NCBI GenBank assembly: GCA_910585705.1
Contig: CAJUER010000001.1
Coordinates: 732,840 to 796,839 of the forward strand
Direction of reading: 5' to 3'
DNA from: an uncultured Christensenella sp.
GTDB taxonomy: Bacteria > Bacillota > Clostridia > Christensenellales > Borkfalkiaceae
DNA: 64,000 nt
The notes beneath the pieces are model-generated. The model was not told the origin of the DNA and searched no databases. It saw only the letters and a list, made by a program, of their open reading frames with translations. Positions within the stretch are counted from its first letter, which is position 1; each line of letters opens with the position of its first letter. Below are positions 34,909-48,700 of this stretch, piece by piece. A program made the translations under genes and the position numbers.

Positions 34909-36603
34909 TTAAGATTTTGTATTTGTAAACCGACCACCCGACTTTGCGGCGGTTGCGGCAGGTTTCGGCGTTTTAAGAGTTGCTACAAACTGCATTTCTT
35001 CCTTTGCCATTTTCTCGTAATAGGCGTTCGGCTTGTCCTCGCGGAACTGCCCCGAAGCGCGGAATATCCGCAAAAGCTGTTCGGTGTTTTCACCCGTGTG
35101 CATAGCAAGCCGCGCCATCAGCGACCGCTCGTTCTGCTCCTCCGTTGCAAGCACCTTTTCACCGTTAAACAACGCAAGGAATTTATCGCCGTGCTTAGTT
35201 TTACTCGCTTTGTCAACGACGTCCCTATCATCCATTCTCGTAAGGCTATCGATTCCTCTATCCGCTGTTTCAACTGCGGATACTGTTGCAACCGCCGCCG
35301 CTTCTTGTGCCACTGCCGCGATTTCGCTCGGCGGTAAGAAAACTTCGGACGGTTCTCCCTCGATACTTTTCAGTCGTTCGACCTTTGCTTCCTGTTCTTC
35401 CGCACGTTTACGGCTTTCGGCTTCCAATTCGTCAAGGCTTACCTCTTTGAACTCTTTACCCGTCCAAAACGGCAGCTCTTGCATTTTGCCGAACTCGGTC
35501 ATAAGCGCTTCCCTGCTTCTAAACGGATAACCGCTCAAAGCAAGTTGCGTTTGTCCGTGTTCCGAACACATACACACTTTGTAAACCTTTTTCCCGTACT
35601 CGTTTTCGTCCTCAATAATCGCATACGGCTCAATTTCCTTTTCGATTAAACTCTCTTTCGTCATTACGAACTTGCAAATTTTTTCCGCGTCGGCTATCGC
35701 CTTAAACAAAACGTTCGGGTCTTCCTTAATCTTGTCGTGCCAGTCCTGTATGTACGCGCTGTTGTTCTCGATATGTTTTTCGCTCGTTTCTATACCTAAG
35801 TCCTGTTCAATGAACATCGAAGCTATCTCGGCGCGTAATTCTTCTTCGGCGTATTTCGCCGTTCCGAAGCCGCCGCTTAAATCACGGTTAAGCCTTGTTT
35901 CGTGTCCCGTGCTGTGTCCAATCTCGTGCATTGCCGTAGAGTAAAAATCGGGTAAGTCCGTAAACGCATCACGTTTCGGTAAATGAATTTCGTCCGTCGA
36001 TTTACGATAAAACGCTTCATCTCCGCCATATATAATTTTAGCTTCGTTATCGTTCCAATACTGTAAGATGCTTTCCGCGCGGCTATTCTTTCCGCTTGTA
36101 TCTACCGTATGTTTTTCGCGTTCCGGAATCCCGTTTATTATGTCGCCGTTGAATACGCGATAATATTTGCGTAATCCGATTACGTTCTCGTCCATATAAT
36201 CTTCGCGCTCGGCTTCCGTCATTCCGTCAAGCGTGTTTCTGTCAAAAGCCTGTTTAGTAGCCTTGTCATAAAGCGTAAAGTATTCGATAGCCACGCCCGC
36301 ATTTTTGCCTAAGCTATTACCTTCTTCGTCACGCTTGAACTCCCAACCTTTCTCTTGCATTTGGTTATACGTCAACCAACGATTATCAGAATACCCACGC
36401 TCCATTGTCGCCGCCGACAGGAACAGTCTGTTTATTCCGTTATATCTTTTCCCCGTGATTGCCGATACGGGCGCACCGCTTATACGCCACCCTTGCCGCC
36501 AAAGGCTGTGGTTGTTTTCAAGGTTTGATATAATCGTATCTACAAGCTGTTTTCTTTGCGGAGTAAGTTTATCGTAAACGCTTCTTTTTTCTTTTTCACT
36601 CAA
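34909..36603 (-). CDS. ArdC-like antirestriction/zincin protein with primase-type C-terminal module
   Basis: 564 residues starting at TTG. The N-terminal ssDNA-binding ArdC domain (about 10-130, WRISGAPVSAITGKRYNGIN) is followed by a zincin metalloprotease-like domain with HEIGHSTG near 223. A ~90-residue C-terminal module (SLTRMDDRDVVDKASK to LLRIFRASGQFREDKP) resembles the end of the giant protein encoded next door and C-terminal segments of phage-type primases. ArdC proteins protect incoming ssDNA from restriction. The preceding 46-codon gene overlaps its start. Confidence 0.88.
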   Translation of the reverse strand: MSEKEKRSVYDKLTPQRKQLVDTIISNLENNHSLWRQGWRISGAPVSAITGKRYNGINRLFLSAATMERGYSDNRWLTYNQMQEKGWEFKRDEEGNSLGKNAGVAIEYFTLYDKATKQAFDRNTLDGMTEAEREDYMDENVIGLRKYYRVFNGDIINGIPEREKHTVDTSGKNSRAESILQYWNDNEAKIIYGGDEAFYRKSTDEIHLPKRDAFTDLPDFYSTAMHEIGHSTGHETRLNRDLSGGFGTAKYAEEELRAEIASMFIEQDLGIETSEKHIENNSAYIQDWHDKIKEDPNVLFKAIADAEKICKFVMTKESLIEKEIEPYAIIEDENEYGKKVYKVCMCSEHGQTQLALSGYPFRSREALMTEFGKMQELPFWTGKEFKEVSLDELEAESRKRAEEQEAKVERLKSIEGEPSEVFLPPSEIAAVAQEAAAVATVSAVETADRGIDSLTRMDDRDVVDKASKTKHGDKFLALFNGEKVLATEEQNERSLMARLAMHTGENTEQLLRIFRASGQFREDKPNAYYEKMAKEEMQFVATLKTPKPAATAAKSGGRFTNTKS

Positions 36604-36736
36604 AGCGAATCTTTACCTCCTCCGTAAGTATCGGCTGTTCGTCCCCAAAGTCGTCCTCGCCCATATCCAAGATTTCATCCATCTCGTATCCTTTCGGTAT
36701 TACGATTTCGGGAACGGTATTCGATTTCTTTTTCAT
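36596..36736 (-). CDS. Small acidic protein between the giant gene and the ArdC-like gene
   Basis: 46 residues, MKKKSNTVPEIVIPKGYE then an acidic stretch ending VKIRFE. GGAGAGATT precedes the ATG, the stop overlaps the TTG of the ArdC-like gene, and its end contains GGAGG for that gene. Context supports a real, translationally coupled gene; function unknown. Confidence 0.65.
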   Translation of the reverse strand: MKKKSNTVPEIVIPKGYEMDEILDMGEDDFGDEQPILTEEVKIRFE

Positions 36737-36745
36737 AATCTCTCC

Positions 36746-39700
36746 TTACTTCCCGCCTTTATCACTATCGCTACCGTTGCCGCTCGGTTTATTGTTGCTT
36801 GCTTTGGGCGGAGTGTAGCAAGGCGTTCCTTTAACCGCTTTCAACGCCGTATGCTCGTAATAGCTCTGCGGTTTTTCGGCGCGGTATAATCCACTCGTAG
36901 AAAATACGCGAAGCATCTGGTCAATGTCGTGATTGCTCCAAAACGCAAGATAGTTCATAAGCGACATATCCGAATTGCTGTGATTGCCTCTTACGTCCTC
37001 GCCGTTATACAACCTTTTCACCGTATCGCCGTTCTTCGCCGCAAACGCTTTTTCGAGCATTTCTCTGTCGTCCATAGAAGATAATCCTTCTATGCCCTCG
37101 CCCGTATGTTTCCATTCGGTACGCTTTTCGAGCTTGCTTGTAAGTACGCTCTGCATTTCAGGGGTATCGAAACTTTTTAATTCTGAACTGCCGTAATAAT
37201 CGCCCGTCATTGCGATAAAATGTCCGCCCTGATAATATTCCAAAGTTTTATCTTTACTGAACGAGCGCAAGTCCGCGCCTTTCGTCTTGCCGAAGATATG
37301 CAAGCCTTTTCCGCTTACAGACTTTTCCGTGTAGCTTCCGTTTGCCGCGTTAAACGCCTGTTGTGAAATCTCCGAAAAATCGCCGTTCTCCTGCATACAA
37401 CCGTCAAGGTCTATGCAAGCGATATCGCTATCCCACTCCAAAGCATAAGCAAGGCATACGCCGCCGTTCTCCTTCACATATTCGCAAGCGGTATCGAAAT
37501 CCGACCACGTTTCGGGATTGTCGCTCTCGGCAAATTTGCCCGTATGCGGGTTGATTAAAAACTTGTCCAATCTACCCGTGCTGTCATTTTCACGGGTACG
37601 CACAACTACCCAATTCGGCTTATTCCGCATTTCTTCGGGTACGTTGCGTCTTAACTGCTGTTCCACCTTTGCAAACTGCGCTTTTGCTTCTTCGCTCGGC
37701 GCACGGTAAACGCTTTCGTAGTCCTCGTCCGTCTTACCCTCGATTGCCGCGATAAACTCCTGCGCCGACAAATCTTTCTTATTGTCCCCGTCCTTTAAGT
37801 GCGCCGTGAAATCTTCGGGTACGCGCAAGCTCAGACCGTTATCGTCCTTGCGTACCATTCCGCTCGGTATGTAGTACACATATCCCGCATACTCGCCCTT
37901 AGGCATTTTGAACAGCGTACTGTTCTGATAGTTGGCAATCACAGCGTTTTCGCTTATTGCGACCGTACTCCACTTTTTATCGTCCTCGCTTTGCTGTTCG
38001 CGGTACTCGTCTATCTCGGACGTATCTCTGCCATACTTATCCGCTTTCTTATCTCCCACAAGCTCCAAGTATTCCTTTGCCGTAAGCTCTATGCGCTCCT
38101 CGCCCTTTCGCAAGGTTACTTTGAAGCTCTCCCCGATGTTGGCGATAAGCGTTCCGACGTCGCTGTATCTGTCCTCCGTAATTACCGACTTCGGAAGATA
38201 GTACACATATCCTTTGTATTTGGTATCGTTGGGCATTGCCACAAGCATCGAAGTTTCGTATTCCTTGATAAACGCTTCGGGAGGGAAGCCGACGGTATAT
38301 CTCTGTTCGCGCTCGTACTTGTCCGAACTTGTTTCGTTTACCAAGCTGATAAACTTGTGCGGCTCTATTTCTACCGATTTGCCGTTACCGCTTATCTCCA
38401 CGTTCTTATTGTCCGGAATACGGATAACAAGCGCTCTTTCGCGGGTATCGCTTTTTAAGTCCGTAGTAATCGTTCCCTCTTTGATACGGTCGTTGAAAAT
38501 GCTATACGCATACCCTTCATAGCCGCTGCCTTTCGGCATCATAAACCGTGAATTGAACTGATATTTTTTGATAAGCGCTTCTGGGCTGACCTTACAAGTA
38601 AGCCATTTCTTATCTACGGTGTCGTTCGTATTCTCGAACCCGTATTTTTCCGTTCTATACTGCTCGGCTTCTTCAAGAGTTTTGAAATCGTATGTACCCT
38701 GCGCCCACGTTCCGTCCGTCGTATCGTACCTTGCCGCAACCACAAAATCTCCTATTTTCTCTCTTTGAATAATGGCGATATTCCTATCGTCGCGGTCTTT
38801 GATAATGCTTAATACCTTATCGCCCCTTGCGGTAAAGTTTTTGAATTTGTCCTGTGCCATTTCTTTCTCCTTTTCTTGGTTTTTTACAATCTCATTGCTA
38901 ATGTTAAGCAACTCGTTCGGTTCGCATTTTATCAGTTCTGCATCTCCGAACACGCCGCTTGCGAGCCGCCTTTGCCATTCTTTTTCCAATTCCTTCTGCG
39001 TGGAAAAATTGAAATTGAATATCGGGAAAATCTCGCCGTTTTTGTTATCTACCATATAGGCTTGATAATATCCCTCGCCGCTCGCTTGCATCCGATAATT
39101 AAACGTATAATATGCTTTAACTTTCTCATGCTCGGTTCCCATAAGCATATCCGTTTTTGTCATTGTTTCTACAATTTCTTTTTTAATGTTTTCTTTTATT
39201 TTTCTGCGGATACGATTTATGAAAGAGTCCAATACGGCAGGGTGCGTTTCAAGGCAACATTCGCCACGCACGTTATCGTCCTCCGACATAGGTATTGTTC
39301 TCGCCCAATCCTTGTTTTCTCGGCTGTACCTTCCGTCCCAATTCCGCTCGTTCACGGTATTTGCCAGAACGAAAACTACGCGCTCCATACCGTACTGCTC
39401 TATGAGTTTATCCTCGATACCCTCGTTCAAGTGCATACCATCGTAGTTCTGACGGATAGCGTCCTCGATTGCAAGTTTACATTCCTTGTTTGATTTGCGC
39501 GAATTGCGATGCGCTATTAGTTCGTAATTTTCAAGCGCATATTCGCCCGTTTTCAAATACAGCGGGTAAATGTATTGGTAATTGTCCATAGCGTTCATCA
39601 TATTGCCCATAGCGTTCTCGCCAATAAGCTGTTCTTCCGATATATCTCTACCAATGTTTAAATAAAAAATATGCATTTTCTCAAGCTCGGTTTTTTCCAC

Positions 39701-42700
39701 ATAACAAGCGGGCGCGGCAACCGTAAGCATATCCGCTTTCGTATTTTTCTCGAACCAAACAAGGTCTTCCATTGATATGCCTTTCGTCATACTGTAATAC
39801 GCTCTGTTCTCGGTATCTTTGCCGTAATACGTTATTGGATAGTAAATATCATTGTGCGCAGATTCGCAGTAATCTTTTATAAACATTGCTGTATCGCCGT
39901 AAGTTTCCACACTGTAATTCTCCGAGCCTATGTAATCGTCGTAAAGGCTGTCCAGAATATGTCCTTTATCCTCGTACAAAGCCTTGAAATCGTTATCCGA
40001 CAAATACTCTTTTCCGCTCTGTATAACTTCCGAAAACTCGTTATACAAATGAATTTTATAGCTATTGTTAAATACTTTTTTCGGCTTACTTTTCAGCATC
40101 TCGGCTTGGAAATTGTCGTACTCGTTTTTTACGCTTTCTATTACCTCGCTTTCGTAATCAATCTGTTTTCTCGACGCAAAATAGTTACTGCGGAGATTAG
40201 AAACAAAATCCGAATAATTCGGTCTGTTGGAAATCACGCGGCGTTCAAACTGCAATTCATCGTTCAGGGTTACTTTGTTGCCGTCAATGCTTGCGCCGTA
40301 TTTTAACAAAAGCTCTTTTGCATTCTCGACAGAACAAGCCGCATTGTTAACCAATAGCTCCAAGTCGATACCGTCCTCCGTGCCGCCGTGTATGCGCTCT
40401 GAACTGTCGCAATAATCTTCTATGATTGCAAATATTCTATCGCGTTCCGAACCTCCACCTACGACAAGCGGATTGTTCTTTGCAGATTTTAACCTGACAT
40501 CACGGATTGACTTTACTTTATCGGCATAGTACGCTCTCGCTTCTTCTTCCGAATAGAACTCGTGCATAGGATTCCCGTCATAAAGCCCGTTGTACGCAAG
40601 CACGGTCATTACGTCCGTTTTATCGCCCTTGTCGATATAACTTCCGTCCTTGTTCTTTGCCGACGTGTCGTTTATAACGTACCAACTGTTGCCCATAGTA
40701 TAGTTGCGAAGTAATAACACTCCGTCCATATATCTATGAACAGCACTGCCTTCGTTTAGCATATACGGAGGCTGTTTTTCAAGCACCGTCAACTCGTCGT
40801 CAAACGCTGGCAGGTTCATAGCGTCTATTTCATTCTCGCTATGTTTATTGAGCGCAATCATAAGCTCTTTTTCGGGATTGAACGGTCTGTCCGTCAACTG
40901 CTTGGCTTCCGTTTTCATTTCTTCGTTCTCCAAATGATTGGCAAGTGCCACAAGCACGTCGCGTTCTTCCCAACCGTAGTATTTCAACTCGTCGCGCCAT
41001 ATCCGCAAACTGAACTCGTCCAAAAGCCGCACCGTATATGCTTTCATTTCTTCCGACTTAGGCTTCGGTTTGCTCGCAAGATATTCGTCCAAGTCGGCGC
41101 GTTCTTTGTAATTCGCTTCGATAAAGTCTATTGTGAACCTTTCGTCAATGCAATCCATATCGCCCGACGTTACAACACCCGCGCTTTCCGCATACTGCGA
41201 ACGCGCCGCAAAATACGGTAATGCTTTTTCGCTTTCCAAGAACCTTTTCCATACGGGCTTTTCTATGCCGAACATCGCTTTTTCTTTCGTATCGATTCCG
41301 AAGTTACCGTAATGCTCAATCTCTTGTTGCGTATTGTCCGCACCGAGCTTATAAACCTGCAAACCCATACCCCAAAACCTTGCGGCTTTATCACGGGTAA
41401 GCGGCAACATTCCGTCCCAAACATAGCCGTACTTGTGCATATCTTCTGTATCCACTTCATAGTCCGGCAATACGTCAACCTGCATAGCGGCTACCTTATC
41501 TTCATCGTCTATAACCTTATCCTCCCTGCTTTTTCTTTGCGTGGGCAACGCCCTATAATTTTCGACCGCACCGTTCCCGTCGTCTACAACCGCGCTCTCC
41601 TCACGTTTGTCAAGATTGAGTTCGGCGTTCAGCTCCGCTTGTTCGCTTAACAGCTCGGCAAGATGAACTTTATGCTCGAACGGTTTTTCCACTTGCTCTT
41701 TGGCAATCTCCAAATCATTCTTTAACTGCTGTAAGCGGTTTTCAAGCCGCTCCTTACGTTTCGGAAAATCTTCCATAAAGTTATCCAATCTCTGCAAGTT
41801 TCCGCTCGTGCTTTCTCCCAACGCCATAGTGTACTGTCCGTTCGCGGCAAGCGTTATATCCCTTTCGCCCGTTAATGACTTCATAAGATTCATACTTATT
41901 TTGAAGCCGCAATACTCCGCAACAACCGTTTCGGGTTTACCACCATAAAGCGCGTCCATAAGAGCTTTTCCGCCCTCTTTTTTGTCCGTGTAAACTTTGC
42001 CGTTTACGCTTATTTCAAACGCTTCGGGGTCTGCGGGTTTACTTGATTGCAAGTGCATTAAGTCGAGTGTCGCTCGTTCTAATAATAGTTCCTGTCTGCG
42101 TATATCTTCGGGAAAGTCCTTGCGGATTTTGTCCTGTAAACTGTAAAGATTTTTCTTGTATTGCCCCTCCAACACACGCAATCTCGCTATCTCTGCGTCC
42201 ACTTCCATTTTGCGTTTTATTCTCGGGTTCGCCGCCGTTATCGCCTTGATTTCCGCATAGCTCAAAGTTGTTTCGTCTATGTCCTCGAACTCACGCGCCG
42301 TAAAATCGCCGCGTGTTATCTGCTGAATAAATCTGCTCTTGTTTTCAAGTATCTGATAGGAATAGCTGTCGAACGTGCGCTCCATAACGTAGGTGTATAT
42401 GTCTACCTTATCATTGGAATTGCCTTGCCTTATAATTCGCCCCTCGCGTTGTTCCATATCCGACGGGCGATACGGCGTATCCAAATGATGTAACGCCAAA
42501 AGCCGTTTCTGCACGTTAGTTCCCGCGCCGCACTTTTCCGTACTGCCGATTAAAACACGGATTGTTCCCGAATTGACCTTATCGAACAGCGTTTGTTTCT
42601 GCTCGTCCGTGTGCGCGTCGTGTATGAACGCTATCTCGTCTGACGGTATGCCTTTCTGTGCGAGCTTGTATTTCAGGTCGTTATAAGCGTCAAACCGCAA

Positions 42701-45700
42701 ACCGTATGTATATTCGTCCGACTTGACTTTCGGCGTGGACAAATCGCAAAAGACTATCTGCGTTCCTTTCTGCTCCGCCGTTTCTTCCCAAATCTCGTAA
42801 ATGCGCCGTGCCGCTTCGTTGAGCTTACTGCCTTCTTCGTCCTCCGAATCGGGTATGAAACAGCGCGGGTCAAGCGCAAGTTTCTTTCCGTCCGAAGTTA
42901 CTTTGAGCATATTGTCTATTTCGGGTATGACTCCGCCGTCGTGAATAATCTCCGCGCGTTCCGCGATTTGCTCCGCAAGTTCTATTACTGTGTCAGACGG
43001 TTTCAGATTGATAACGTGTTTCTCTGCTTCGGGTACGGCAAGCTGTACCATGTCCGAAGTAATGACGTCCGCGAACGACCGATACAAGGTTTGTAATTCA
43101 GGTAAATTCGTAAACTTTGCAAATCTCGTTCGCGCCTGATAGCCTTTACCGCTCGGCGCAAGCTCCATACTCGTTACCGTTTCTCCAAAGTCCGCCGCCC
43201 AACCGTCGAAAAACTCTATCCCGATTTCTTTGAGCGTACTCGGTTGCAAATATCTCTGCATCGTGTACATTTCGGTCATTGAATTGCTTATAGGCGTACC
43301 TGTTGCAAATACTATGCCCCTGTCGTTGCCATGAAGCTCCTGCAAGTATTCGCATTTAAGTTTAATATCGCTTGCACGTTGGCTTGCCGCGCTGGATATG
43401 CCCGCCACGTTGTTCATTTTCGTGTACAGAAACAAATTTTTATAGTAGTGCGCTTCGTCTATGTACAGATAGTCCACGCCGAGATTTTCAAACGTAAGCA
43501 CGTCGTCCTTTTTGCTTGAATCCATCAGTTTTTTGAGTTGCGCTTGTTTGGTCTTTTTTATCTGCTCCAAATTCTTGACAGCGCCGCGCGGCATTCCCTG
43601 TTCATCCCAAGTAGCTAATATCGTTTCTTCTACTTGCTTGATTTCTTCGTTGAGTTTTTTTATCTGCCGTTCCTGCGATACGGGAATTTTTGCAAAGCTC
43701 GATTGCGCGATTATGATTCCGTCCCAATCGCCGAGCGCGACTTTACTGACAAACTTTTGCCTATTACTCTTTTCCAAGTCCTCTTTCATCGCTACAAGTA
43801 TTTTTGCATTCGGATACAGCTTACGCCACTCGCTTGCCCATTGCTGTACAAGATGATTCGGCACTGCTACCATTGCTTTCTTGCATAAGCCGAGCTGTCG
43901 CATTTTCATTATTGACGCCGCCATTGTATAGGTCTTGCCAGAACCCACAACGTGATGCAGAAGCGTACTTTGGTCGTTAGTTATGATTCGGTGTATCGCG
44001 TCTTTTTGGTGCGGACGCAATTCGATAGCCGGATTCATTTCGGGGAATTTGAGATAACTCCCATCGTAGTGCGGCAACGTAATCTGGTTGAACAGCCTGT
44101 TGTAGGTTGCTTCCAATTCCTCGCGGCGTTCGGGTTTGGCAAATATCCAATTCTGGAATTCTTCCTTGATTTTGTTTTGTTTTTCCCGTGCCGCAATCGT
44201 TTCCGCTTGATTGAGTACGCGCCGTTCCTTCCCGTCCTCGTCCTGAACAGTATCATAAATAGTTGTGGCTTTTAAGTTCATACAGTCTATGAAAAGCCTG
44301 TATGCGGGCGCGCGGTTTGTACCGTACACCTCTTTCTGTTTCATTTGAGTGTCGAGCCTTACGCTGTCTTTTTGGTCTAAACGCCAACTACTGTCGTGCG
44401 GGTTATAGAACAACTCAACGTAACCGCGATGCCACCAATTTACTCCCACAAGTTGACAATAAAACTCTTTATAGTACTCTTTATCTACCCAAGTCTGTCC
44501 GAGCCGTACCGCTATTTCACTTGCCGTTAATGGCGTGGGCTGCACTTTCTCCAACGCTTCCACGTTGGCTTGATACACGTGGTTTTCTTCCGCATATCTT
44601 CGTGCGGTATTCAGCTTTTCAACCACTTTCCCCGACAAATATTCCTCGCTTGTTTCAAACCCCGAATATCTATCGTGTACGTCAACTTTTTCGGGGTTAC
44701 GGAATACTGCGTCGCCAAGCTCGAATAGTACGTCGTCATAGCTCTTGCGCGTTAGCTCCTCTATGTAGGAAATGTCTACTCTGCCGCGCTCGTTCTTACT
44801 TATCTGCAACGCTTCAAAGCAATCGTCCGTGCTTGTAGGCACTACATACGGGCGGATTGTGCGTTTACTGAATACATCCGACTTATTTACATTGCCAGTC
44901 TCCTTGTCTATTTCCTCGCAAGCAAACAGTAACGCACTGTCCCCGTCGTCGCTAAATAGCCGCGTATTCGTCTGTCCGTTCAATTCGCCGTATTTCTTTA
45001 CAAACGAATCGTATTGCGAATTGAGTTTGCGCTGTTCGCGCTCCAATACATCGTCCGAACAGCCTTGTATCTGAATGTCCAAGATATGGTGCAATTCTTC
45101 GCGCAAAGCTATCATCCCGCAAATTCTCTGATATGCGTCTTTCGGGAAAGCGGGTATGCGCTGTTCTACCATTTCGTCCCCGACACGCATATACAGTCTG
45201 CCGTTCTCGGCTTTAAAGCACATAGGCTTTACATTGTAGTCCACCTCTATCGTGCTTTCTTCGTCGGGCTTTGCTTCGGGGTTTATATAAAAGTCCTGCG
45301 GTAAGTTTTTAACCGCTTCGGATAACGCTTCCGAAAGTTCGCGTCCGTCCGGCTTTACCGTTATATCCTTGCCGCCGTACAATCCTATTTCTTCCGCAAG
45401 TGTACCGAGTACCATTTCAGGATGCTTGATAAAGTAATTGTTCAGCTCATACCCATCGTCCGTCTTGCCAGTACCGAGCCATTCCTCGCCTGATATATCC
45501 GCGAGTTTTTCTTCGCGTTTACGGAAAAACAAAATGTCCGCTACGGCTTCCGTTCCCGCCGTTTGCTTAAACGCAGTGTTCGGAAGCCTTATTGCTCCCA
45601 ACAACTCCGCGCGTTCTGCTACATACTTTCTTGCGCTTAGATTGAGCTTGTCCAGTGTACCTTTGCTCGTTACTATCGCCACAATGCCGTTCGGCTTTAC

Positions 45701-48700
45701 TTTGTCTATGGACTTTGCAAGAAAGTAGTCGTGGACTTTGAAGTTATAGAGGTTATATGCGCTGTCCGCTACGCCGTAACCGCCGAACGGAACGTTACCC
45801 ACAACAATATCAAACTTATCGTCCGGAAAACTCGTGTCCTCGAAGCCTTTAATCTGCACATTAGCTTGCGGGTATAACTTCGCCGCAATTCTGCCCGTAA
45901 GGTTATCCAATTCCACGCCGTACAGTCTGCTGCCGTCCGCTATCTCTTTTGGCATAAACCCGAAAAAATTGCCCGTTCCCATTGACGGTTCAAGTATTCG
46001 GTTGTTGCCCTTTACGCCAAATCTTTCAAGCGCAGTATAGATACCGCCGATAACGTCTTTTGCCGTGTAATAGGCGTTGAGCGTACTGCTTCGTGCTTGC
46101 TCGTAATCTTCCGCAGACAGCAAGCCTTTCAGCTCGGCGTATTCCCTTTTCCAACCCTCGTTGTTTTCGTCAAACGCTTGCGACAGTCCGCCCCAACCGA
46201 CAAACTGCGCCAATGTCTTTTGTTCTGCTTCGGTTGCGTTGCGGTTTTCGGCATACAGCTTGTTTACAAGCCTGATAGCCGACACATTATTTTTGAATCT
46301 CGTCTTTGCTCCGCCAAGCTCGGTTTGGTCTAACACTCCGTTTAAGTCGGTGTTTTCGTTTTCCTCAAGAATAGCATCTTCTTCGGGTTGAGAAAATCTT
46401 GCGTCTATTAGCGCGTCCCAAGTTTCATCTTCCTCTGAAGATAATTCGGGTTGCTCTATGAAACAGTCTTTTTCGATAAGCGAACATACTTTGTCTGCAA
46501 ATTCTTCCCATTTAAGAAAAATACTGTCTTGATAGTTGTAAGTTATCTCGCCCCTGTATATCCATATCCCCTGTTGGTTATAAATTGCGGAATGTTCCTC
46601 CCCGCGTTCCTCAATAGTGCCGTACTCGGTTTTAAGAAACTCCGCAAATTTCGTGAGCTTGGTCGTGTCCGCATACTCGTCTAAAATACGCTGCTTCCTA
46701 TCCGCAGACGCGGAAAATATAACTTGGTTTATAAGCTCGTTTTTGCGCCGTTCTTCTTCTGCACGCAATTCCTTTTGACGGTTTTGCTCGGTTGTATATT
46801 CGACATGCTTCTGTTTTTCCTGTTCGGAAAGATAGTTGTCGTCGTCTATTAGATCGGCTATGCGGTTAGCTACTTCGGGCCATTTCAAAAAAGTCTGTTC
46901 AAGGTTTTCGCCCTTCTCGCCCAGTAAATAGATTTTTACACCTTTGGGACTGTGATCTTCGCAAATACCACCATAGCCGCTACGTCCGCCCCAACCGTAC
47001 TCTTTTTTAAGAAATTCAGCAAAAGCCTTTTCGGACGGGTTTTCATTGTATTTGTCAAAAATGCGAAATTTGCCGTGTTCTACGCCGCTACCGTATTTAA
47101 GGTCTGTCTCAATTATTTGCTCTAACCGTGATTTTTCCTGCGGATTGAGCAAGTCAAACATTGACAGCTGCGGCTTTTCTTTACGCTTGCGGTCTTTTAT
47201 GCCCTTTTCTTTATTCTTAGGTGTGAACTCGACTTTATCTATCGGCTGTTCTCTTATGCTATCAGACTGTTCGTCTGAATCGTTCGCTTCGTCAAAATCT
47301 TCATCGTCGCGTTCGTCAAGCTCGATTTCATCTCCCGACTGTTCGTCATCCGTTGCTCCAAACTCCGCCACAAATTCGCTTCGCCAATCTTCCGCATCAA
47401 GCTGTTCGTCGTCAAACCGCGTAGGCACGTCTGCCAATATCTCCGTTAATACGGGCTTTTGTTTTTCTTTCGGCGTTTCGCTTTGTTCAATCGATTCCGC
47501 GTGTGAAAGTATATACTTTGGTTCTTCGTTCGGCTCTATTAGCAATACACCGCTAAACGCAAGTATTTTGTCCAAATACTTATCCATAGCGTGATATGGC
47601 ATACCGCACATAGGCACTCTTTCAGGCAAGCCGAAATCTCTGCCCGTGAGCGTTAAATCCAACTCTTTCGATAAGGTTTTCGCGCTATCGTCAAACGCTT
47701 CATAGAAGTCGCCGTAGCGCATTAAGACTATCACGTTCGGCTTTGTTCTCTGCGCTTTTTTGTACTGTTCGTACATTGGATAAAGCGGATGCTTCGGCTT
47801 CTCGGGAACTTGCTCTGTATATTTGACGGTTTCAATTTCGTCTTGCCAATTAGGATATCTAAACGGTACGCCGTTGTCGAGGTTGTTTATATCTACCGCA
47901 AACAGTATTTCGCCCGTCGTTTCCATATCTTTAAGCAAGCCGTTTTTCAGTTCGTTAAACTCTTTATAATCCTGCTCGGTAAAATCCCATCTATCGATTA
48001 AATCCTCTTGGCTAACCACCCAATAACTATTCCGAATAAAGGAATATATATTTTCATTTGTTGACACCAAAATCAGTGAATTGTCGGTATTATCGTAGTT
48101 GCCGTTATTGTCGTAATTCTCATCTTTGCCGAGATAAACTTCGCAAGCTGAATTAGGTTTGCTTGTATCAAGCCACCGTAATAGCGCAACGTAACCTTTG
48201 TAGAAAGTGCGCGACGCGCTATGTATTTCTACAATTTTCTTTTCTTTTCGTTCAACAGAAACAACAGGCTCGTCCGATACCGCATCTTCTTCCGTGTCGT
48301 CTATTATTTTAATTTCTTCTTTTCGTTCCGAATACGCTTCCTCTATGTCCTGCACGAGCATATCCGTACGAATATAGACATCTTTTATAAACTCCGCATT
48401 CTCTTTATATGAATAAGACAGCCCGCTAAAATAGATACCCGAACTTTTCGGAAAACCCGTCTTTGAATACAACGAATAAGCAATACCGTCTATAAGCAAT
48501 TTATCTCTTTCGTCATCACTCGTAAGCGCGTCCTGCTCCTGCAAATAAAGCTCTACGCCCTTATATATTTTGCGATAATCGCTTATTTCTTCTTCGACAT
48601 ATTCCGTGCCGTTCAATTCATCTAACCCACCTAGCAATCGCTTCATAGGAAGTATAGGGCGTAAATAACGATTATCTCCGTGCGTATCGTTTGCATCAAA

